64,000 nucleotides of DNA, taken from NCBI GenBank assembly GCA_963971285.1, contig OZ020255.1, positions 10,808,931-10,872,930 of the forward strand, read 5' to 3'. The stretch's first letter is position 1. Each line of letters opens with the position of its first letter. The translations under genes were made by a program, and so were the position numbers. This DNA is from Astropecten irregularis. Lineage: Eukaryota > Echinodermata > Asteroidea > Paxillosida > Astropectinidae. Of this stretch, positions 49,801 to 58,800 are shown piece by piece. Below the pieces are notes generated by a model, which made no database searches, had not been told where the DNA came from, and saw nothing but the letters and a program-made list of their open reading frames with translations.

Positions 49801-52800
49801 AACTTCAGACCATTCGGCAACGTGGGAAACCCTACACCTATCTCTTCCACAACGGCAGTGAATGGTGCTGACTTGCATGGTTGGACGGATCCCTCTATAA
49901 CTTGTATGGACCATGCTGGGACGAGTATGGGTTGCTTCCCTGCAACACGTACCTTGCCAGGTTTGATTGCTCTATTTTCCTGGAAGAGGGAAAGGATCAT
50001 CTTCCACTGGGTGTCAGAGACGTTGGTAGGGGCGGATCTGCTCATGTCTCGGAGAACGTTGGATCCTATTACTCCAGGGACTTCGGTCTTCCTCAATCGG
50101 ATTGTCTCATCCACAGGGTCTTTCACAACCAAGAAACCCATTGCTGGAAATGTCGTCCCAAAAGCAACCAAACTGAGCTCAACGTACCCAATAAATGGCA
50201 GCTCCTTGCCGTTTGCAGCAGAAATCCGGAGAAGTTCGCCTACATCCATCAGGTCACAGCTCTCGGCCAAGTTCTCCCTGTACCATGACTCTGTAACAGT
50301 TGAGACCTGGGCACCCGTGTCCAAAAGGCAACGAATCTCTCTTCCCTGCAATTTCACAGCAGCTTCTGGGCAATCTCCAATGGCGTTTCTTATGATTGAG
50401 CCTTTGTCCACAATTTCATTGTTCAAACCTGCAGGCTGGCTCACGACTACAGGTTGCCCTAGTTTAAAGACTCTTCTTGTTTGGAGGACTGGTTCTTTGC
50501 GCGTTCAGGGCAATTACGGCGGAAATGCTCAAGAGAACCACACTCCCAGCACTGTCGGTCCTTCTTTTCACCCTTATTAGAACGACTGGCGAAACTCTTC
50601 TTTTGCTTCAAAGCTTGTTCGGCAGCTGCCAACAGGGCATCTATCTGCTTCTGTTGCTTGGCAATGACGTCTTCCTGCCGCCTGACGACATCCATCTCAG
50701 CTGGGGTCTCATGGGAGATGGCCACCTTCTGAGGTCTTGCAGCTGTCTGTGGTACTGATCCATACCACTTCAGGGCTCTATCTCTGACTGCGAAAAAGGA
50801 AAGATCTGGCAATTCAGCATTAAGCCGTCTGATCTCCCTCTTCATTCCAGTGTCATTCACCGCCTCGGAAAATCTGCTTTTCAAGGCTGCTTCTCGCCCA
50901 GGCTTGAACGATTCATCAAGTTCGATGATCCGATCGTACAACTCGACCAACTTCAAGGAGCACGAAACAAGATCCATGTCACCCTGGACATAAGAGTAGA
51001 ACTTCTGTTGGAGGGATGGTAGATCGTCGCCATCACCAAAAACTCGAAGAAGAATCTTGTAGATTTCTCCTGGATTCTTCTTCACATCTTCACCTCGGCC
51101 AAGGATTTCTTGTCGTGCTTTACCACTCAGGTGCTCAAGGATACATGCCGAAACATCGTCTTCAGGGATGCTGCGGGTCTGTAGATATGACTTCATATCG
51201 GACACCCATTCATTGATTGTGGGCTCACCTTCCTTCGTCGGCCTGTCTCGAAACCTTTCCATCTTTCTGCTGGGCACCACGACGACATTTTTCTGTTTAG
51301 CAGGACTCCCTCCTTGATTGGCTGCCTTGATCATCTCATCTTGGTCCTTGACAATGCTACGCAGCTTCTCCAGCTCAGCGGCCAGCTTGGCGACTTCATC
51401 GTCAATGGTCTTCTCTGAGACACCTGTTGCCATTTTCATTAACAATGTACAACAATACGCAAAAAAATCACAGCGTAGTAATTACATGTACCTACATGAA
51501 AGAAAATCAGTTTCAACAACATCAATATTCCCAACAGCAACAAGGAAAAACATGTACAGATAAATCTTCTTAGCCAGTTTACTTTCAGACTAGAGTTCAA
51601 CAAAATTCTTGATAACTTGAGCTGATTCACGGTGGCGGTCTTGCAAATCCATCACGACAGTTCGGCAACTCCATCACCACAGTACAGCGGCTCAATCACC
51701 ACGGGACGGCAACTCTATCATCAAGGTGCTGCAACTCCCATCACCAGGGGATCCATCGGCACATCCCACCGCTGCCACCATGTAAAGAGCGGGATATGGG
51801 AGGGGGTAGGACAGAACGATCAACAGAATTGGTAGACGACTCCCATCTTGAGGTTCTTTGGATGTGCCTTTTAATTGCCAAGGAGCAGGTTTACTCCCCA
51901 GAAAATCCTGCGAAATATACAATTTCAAAGCTGGATTTAATTACAATACAGACATCTAAATAACATCAGAGAAAATATCACTAGAATGTTACTTAGCAAC
52001 AGGTAAGACTACCTCTGGGAAAGACATCCCCATCTTTTGTCGAACAATAACATCTTCAAAGATTAAACACAATTTACAAAATCATGCAACCATCAAGCTC
52101 TGCCATGTAAATGATTGGATAATAAGTCATAAGTTCAAACTTTAAAGAATACGAAAAAGGGTAAAGAGATCACACAAAAGCACTACAACTGCATGTAGAA
52201 TGTAAACTAAGCTCACCCCCAGCAATGGCTTGACCCGGCTACCGTAGCAAGGTGGACGGCGGTTGCTTGGGCAGTAATCAGTTACAATATCTACAACAAA
52301 ATTAGCACAAACAAATTAACACTACTAGTACTAATAAATTGAACGACTTCTGAAACATAAAGCACATGTACATGTACCTTAAATGGCATGCACGGTCCTT
52401 CGTACATCTTAAAATGAGAAGCATAATTGGTCATAATACTAGAAACAGCAAATAACGTTCACAGGTAATCTCTAAAAAAAACTGGCTCCAAAACAAGGGC
52501 ATAACTAGGCTTCCGTAGTTAAATCTCGACTGTTTTCCTGGCGATCTGCAAGGTTATCTTTCACCAATAGCAATAATTATAGAAAACGTAAATATGCGCT
52601 TCTTCTCTGCATGATCAATTAACGAAATCAATCCGAAACTTAGCTTATCCAACACATTTCCAACACAACTTCCATCGTGCACGATTAACTTCCGAACCAA
52701 ATTATCGCTACAACACAGTGCAAGAAAATGCAATCATAACATAAACAAAATGGTCTAACATTTCCACTGACAACTTGTATCACGCTATCAAATTTGTCTA

Positions 52801-55800
52801 TTATAAACTACAATCACTTAATCGCAATACTCACGGCGAAACAGCCAAAAACAGGTCAAAATCTACTCGACTACTGCGGCGACTGTACAAACAGGCTGGC
52901 AGAAAATGGCGGATTGGCGGGCCAACACACACGTGACTAACATTAATGCATTACAGTAATCTTCCTTCCAAACTATACTTTAACAATGGAGAAGGGCTCA
53001 AAACTATCACTCAATTAAGTGAATATTCTGCATGAACATAAACACTGATTTCTGCAAAGTTACAAGGAAAAATCCACGTACTTAACGGTTACTATGGAAA
53101 CCCTTGCCCGTCTTTACAAAACACTTCAAATCTACGGAGGCTTAATCCTGACAAATCAGTACATGTCATACGCCCATTACATATAACTTTTTTCCTGTGG
53201 GGAGCCAAGGATGATGTTCAGTATAGCCAAATGTTTGGTATACATGTAGCGGTGTTCGTTATAGCGGCGTTCGTTCCACTGTATGGGAGTGGTTTCATGG
53301 CTTCTGACTTTCAACCAAAAAAGGTTGTTGACAATTTGGGACATTACCAACATAAGGCTGGATAGTTCAGTTGGTAAGAGAGAGCCGGTATGGGGTATCC
53401 CAAAGGTAATTAACACAGTCAAATTCCACTCCTGTCAGTTTTGCTTTGTTCAATTTTCAACGACTTAATAAAATTTGATGATTGAAATAATACAAATAAA
53501 AATATTCATGAAATAATGACAATTTTGGTCTCGCTTCTTCAATTTTTGTTTTAGTTTTACCGGCCGTTGAATGTTCGGCTCGTTGTGACGTACGTGGAGT
53601 TGTGGGAGGGAACTGAACGGATTACAATCTCCAACAATCTTCATATCACTCTGGAGAATTTCTACAATTACACCAAGAATATCAATGAAGACTACGATGC
53701 TGCCACGTTTCTACTGTGAGATATTTGTTCTTGTCCATTCTCGTTTGACCCTTTGCCTGGCCTTGCACACCTCTACTCTCTTTTCCCATGCCTTGGGTCG
53801 ATTTCACCAAACTCATTGTAACTTAATACAAATCGTAGCACTTATGATGCATTGCAGCCCTACCATGGGTTATCCTCTGTAACTCGAATTGCAATCGTTC
53901 ATAGGGCTTTGTGAAATCCACCCCTGTACTTAAAGGCCCTCTCACACACTACCAATGTGGAGCACAAAAATAACAACGGGGAGAAAATCGGTAGAGTTCC
54001 GTCGAGATAGCACTTGAGTAAATTGGAGCCTATCACACCTAGCCGATCTGACTTGCCGGAGCGATACATGGAGTACACATTTGTCGATTTTCGGCGATCA
54101 GTACCAGTATAGTAGTACTAGTTTCACATCGCTAAGAACTGCAATACGTATGTAAACTAAAAATCTCAGCTGTTCTCTGAGCTTGCCATCTCTGTACATC
54201 TTCTTTCTCTTAAATACCCTTAAATCTTACCCCTCACACTTTAAAACCCCATGCATCTCATTGGTAACATTCCTTGACAATCAATCAGCCCCAGCAACCA
54301 GCCCTGGTTAACCGTTTATATCTCATCTCACCTTTATGCAGGGGTACCGGTGAGGCACATGCAAATTCTTTGTCCTACTACGGTACCAGTAGACAGAGTA
54401 CCATCTGCACTGAAAAAGCTGTGTCCCTTTCCCAGGTAAGCGAACATACCCATCATATCCACGTTTTAAGCTATTGGAGCCAGAGGTTGCAGCATTGCTT
54501 CGCGTATTGATAAAATGATCCCTGGGATATAGCAGTATGTGCGTGGTTTCATGGCTTCTGACTGCCAATGAACAAAGATAATTGACTATTAGGGACACAA
54601 CCAACATATAGCTGGATAGCCCAGTTGGTCGAGCGCCGATACGGATTCCGGGGATTGCTGGTTTGTTTGTTGTTGCTTGTCATGTTTTGATTATTGTGTT
54701 GTGTTCTGTTTACTGGTGTTGTATTTTGATTAATTGTTGGCTAAAACAATGCATTTCATCTGTGTTTCCATGTAAGTAATTAATTTTAAGTAACTACATT
54801 GTAATTCCTTCCTTCTCCTTTTTGTCAGAATTTCGACCCTGCCATAACTCCTGCTATTCTGGCCCATGTTCTCGCACACAACCTGTACATTTACAATGAC
54901 GATTTCTACAAGAGGGATGGCCGAAGTAAGTTTGTCTAATTCCTATTAGATTTTGGCAAATCAATTTTGAACGTTGATCGAATATCCAGCACTCTAAGCT
55001 TTTTCTTGGGGCAGGTTTTTGCCATGTCAGAATCCCACAGTGTACATGTATAGTGCAGTGCAGTCCCCCTTATTTCATGGTGTCCTGGTTGGATTCGAAC
55101 CTGCTTCACAGTAATGGAAAGTGACTTTGCCCCAGATCTGTTCATTGAAAGTATCCAAAATATCAAGCTTATTTTGGGGGCAAGTTAATTGTGCCATACC
55201 GGAATCCCTCAGTGTAAAGGGCAGTGCAGGCCCCTATTTCATGATGTCCGGTTGGGATTCGAACCTACTTCACAGTAATGGAAGGTCACTATGTCCTAGA
55301 TGTGTTATTGAATGTATAAATCTGTCTTTGTTTCGTTCCAGTGTGTACGTGTGGTGGGTCAGAATCTGGCTGTCTGATGTACCAGCAACCAAAGTAAGTA
55401 TATACCATCAAATGCTTAAAGAGGTTTTCGCCTCAAAACTGCGTAATTGTATTAAAAACCACAGACTGCCATATTGAACTCATGTAAATAAAAATGTATT
55501 TTATTGTGCTACTGTACTTTAAACTAGGTTTTGATACCAAATCGTTTGTTGTTTTGATAAAGTATTAACAACAAAATCTTTTAGAATAATGGAAAAAGGG
55601 AGATTTTTTGTTTTTTCGTTGTTGTTCCTATTTAAGAAATGTTTTCTTCCAAAAAACAAAAACAATTTGGATATTGGAACTATATAACAGCAGCGTACAG
55701 TATCAATGTATGAATGGCTTGACCATTCAGTGTGCAGTTTTCCATTCTATACACGAATTTCGACAAGCAATTCATGTATTTGGCCCCGTGGTGTATTCCC

Positions 55801-58800
55801 CTCAGTAATAGTGTGGCGGAGCGTATAATTCTTTTGTTGCGACACAAAAGGCGAGCATGGACACTGCAGTAATGGCGGATAGTTATTTACCACATGTTTG
55901 ACAGAACTTTACTAAAAGATATAGTACGTCATTGGAAAATGATGACAACATTTCAGGGAAGGATTTGTAATCATACCAATTTTATACAAAAGTATCAATC
56001 CTTGAAAACACTCACAAACTGCTAAATCCTAAGGATACGGCTTTTTTTTAATGAATGTAATCATCATTTTTTGTTTTCATCGAGGCATGCTTGATAACCT
56101 CATTATTTGCTGTCCGTGTCTTCCTCAGCAACTGGAGTCCCAGCCCACCTACTGAGTTTTCCCAGTGTAGTATCGAGGCCTTTGAGGATCATCTGGCCAG
56201 AGGCTTCTATTCTTGTCTCTTTGATGCTCCCAAGACCCCTGAGGTAAAGAAAGATTTCCAATAATGGTGCTTGAATTTTCTTTACCGACTTAGTTTTGGC
56301 AGCCTTTTCTCCCGAAGTTGTCTATTCTGTGATTTCGTTTTTTAATACAAATAATACACCGATCTGACGGCGCGACCATGGAGGTAGGAAACACCCGCCA
56401 TTACTGGAGTGTCCCCGCCCGTATTTTTTTCGGCAACAAAATAATTTATGTCCGCCGCACTTTATACTGCAGGGTGTACATCCCCTAAAAATGCAATTAT
56501 AGAGTGCGCCAGAGCATAAATTATTTTGTTGCCGGACAAAAGGGCAGGCGGGGACACTCCAGTAATGGCGGACAGTATATCGTGCCGTCGGATCGGTCTA
56601 TAAACAGCTGCAAACTGCTCATCTACCAAAATAATGACCTGAAATTTATAAAATGCTTAATGGAGTTAGGAGGGCCTGATGCGGTTTGATCCTAGCATGA
56701 TCTTTATATCTACATGTAAGTCGAAGGATTTTTAGCTTTCTATAAAGATCCTGCTAGGATCAAAATGCGTCAGGAGGCTTTTTAGCCTTCGATAAAGATC
56801 CCGCTAGGATTGAAACGTGTCAGGCCCTCCTTAGCTCCAAGTATTTTGTTTGTCAATCGAAAATACAAACTTCTGCAAACTGTTCATCGACCAAACAAGT
56901 GATTTGATTGACTCAGGCTTAGGATGTTGTGATGCTTTGATCCAAGCCGGATCTTTCTCAATGGCTTCAGGCTTAAGGCTTTGGCTTTTATGAAAGATCT
57001 TTATAAGTATCAAGATGTCGCGTCCTTCTAACCTTTTCCAATTTATTAAAATGTTTTGATTCTTATTTTTTGCAGAATTCTTTCTTCCATTGTTTCATTT
57101 GTTTTCCTCTCCTTTGTAATTTTGAAATGTATCGGTGAAATGATCCTTGGGGTTTGGTGGTGTGTGCGTGGTTTCATGGCTTCTGACTGCCAAACAAACA
57201 AAGATAATTGACTATTGGGGTCACCACCAACGTAGGGCTGGATGGCTCAGTTGGTAGAGCGCCTGTACAGTATTCAGAAGGTCGTCGGTTCGAATCCCGC
57301 TCCAGTCAATTTGTCTTTGTTCACTTTTCAATTATTTTAATTTGATCATTGCCTCATTTTGTGTGATATCATTTCCTTTTATAAAAAGAATGTGACCTGT
57401 GAAACTGACTGTGGTTCCTGTGGAAATGGAATCCTGGAGGGTTCAGAAACTTGTGACTGTGGAACGCCAGAGGTGAGTTTCATTGTGCTTCAGTCACTCA
57501 CCTCTAGTTTTTGCTCAAGTTTGCGATGACATTTTGACTGGATTTGTGTATGTGATGTCTCGTTGACTCAATCTGACTTTGTGATAACGTATTGACTTGA
57601 TTTGAGTATGTGATGACTCGTTGACTCAATCTGACTTTGTGATAACGTATTGACTTGATTTGAGTATGTGATGACTCGTTGACTCAATCTGACTTTGTGA
57701 TAACGTATTGACTTGATTTGAGTATGTGATGACTCGTTGACTCAATCTGACTTTGTGATAACGTATTGACTCGATTTGAGTATGTGATGACTCGTTGACT
57801 CAATCTGACTTTGTGATAACGTATTGACTCGATTTGAGTATGTGATGACTCGTTGATTCAATTTGAGTATGTGATGACTCGTTGACTCAATCTGACTTTG
57901 TGATGACGTATTGACTGGATTTGAGTATGTGATGACTCGTTAATTCGATTTGAGTATGTGATGACTTGTTGACTCGATTTGAATATGTGATGACTCAATC
58001 AACTCGATTTGATTCATTTTCAGCAGATAATTCTCTATATTTTCTTTGCATGCTTATTCCATTCTCTAGGAGTGTGGTGATAACCCGTGCTGTGACCCCA
58101 TGACCTGCCAATTGACCTCTGACAGCGAGTGTTATGCTGGAGAATGCTGCAGTAACTGCCGGGTAAGTCAAGGTGTTCAGGCATTTTGCAAATTTATCTT
58201 TATTTTATGCCCTGTTTCAAAAATTATGCAAAGGTTTGCGTGGAATATCTGAGGTTTTGTAATGTACCCATGGTCTCAGCCATTAGGGTGCCCAATATTT
58301 TTTGTGAGAACTTCTGTCTGTTTTTTGCACAAAATTCATTGCAACTTGGATCAATGTGTTTTTCAGTGCAATATCCATGTTCAAGTTCAAGACTTCAAGC
58401 CAAATGCTGAAATTTGAAAGCTTGCTCATACTTTAACCATGGAATAATCTTCACACAAATCCACAAACCTCATACATGTATATGTACATGTAATTACCTG
58501 GCATGACCATACTACCACTGTCTTAAAGGTAGTATTATACTTTGGAAAGAAACCAAAACAGAAATGTTCACAGATTTACGTATAACTTACAGGGTATGAA
58601 GATGGTGGTGGTAGAATCATACCGTTAAAATCTTTCCGCCTGAAATGGTGTATTTATCTAAAGATTTATAGTCAAACAATGACCGAAAATCTTTTTCATC
58701 TTTTAAAAGATTAAAAATAAAAGAGAAAATACTTAAGAAATACTGTGGCTGTTTTTCACTGTTTTTCTCAAAAACTGGGCACCGTATGGGACTGAAATTG

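Larger units (their letters stand above)
44754..53185 (-). mobile_element. Complete Ty3/Gypsy LTR retrotransposon, antisense in ADAM intron 10
   Basis: Element 44758-53181 (8424 bp), flanked by a TATA duplication (44754-44757, 53182-53185). On the minus strand the order is 5' LTR (53181-51781), tRNA-Leu primer site, leader, gag, -1 frameshift, pol (protease, RT, RNase H, integrase), polypurine tract, 3' LTR (46158-44758). The RT-before-integrase order defines Ty3/Gypsy. Both frames are open, and the LTRs differ at only one position that I noticed (C at about 45392, T at about 52415), so the insertion is very young. I see no env-like third ORF. Confidence 0.95.

Noticed and set aside
49276..50580. 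434-codon plus-strand frame and several others opposite pol and gag
   Set aside because: They are shadows of the retrotransposon genes. They lack motifs, and the minus-strand frames have full domain order.
57236..57307. Possible functional tRNA gene
   Set aside because: The acceptor and D arms pair, but the anticodon arm is weak, and the same unit with leader and tail is repeated across the window, so it is a SINE.
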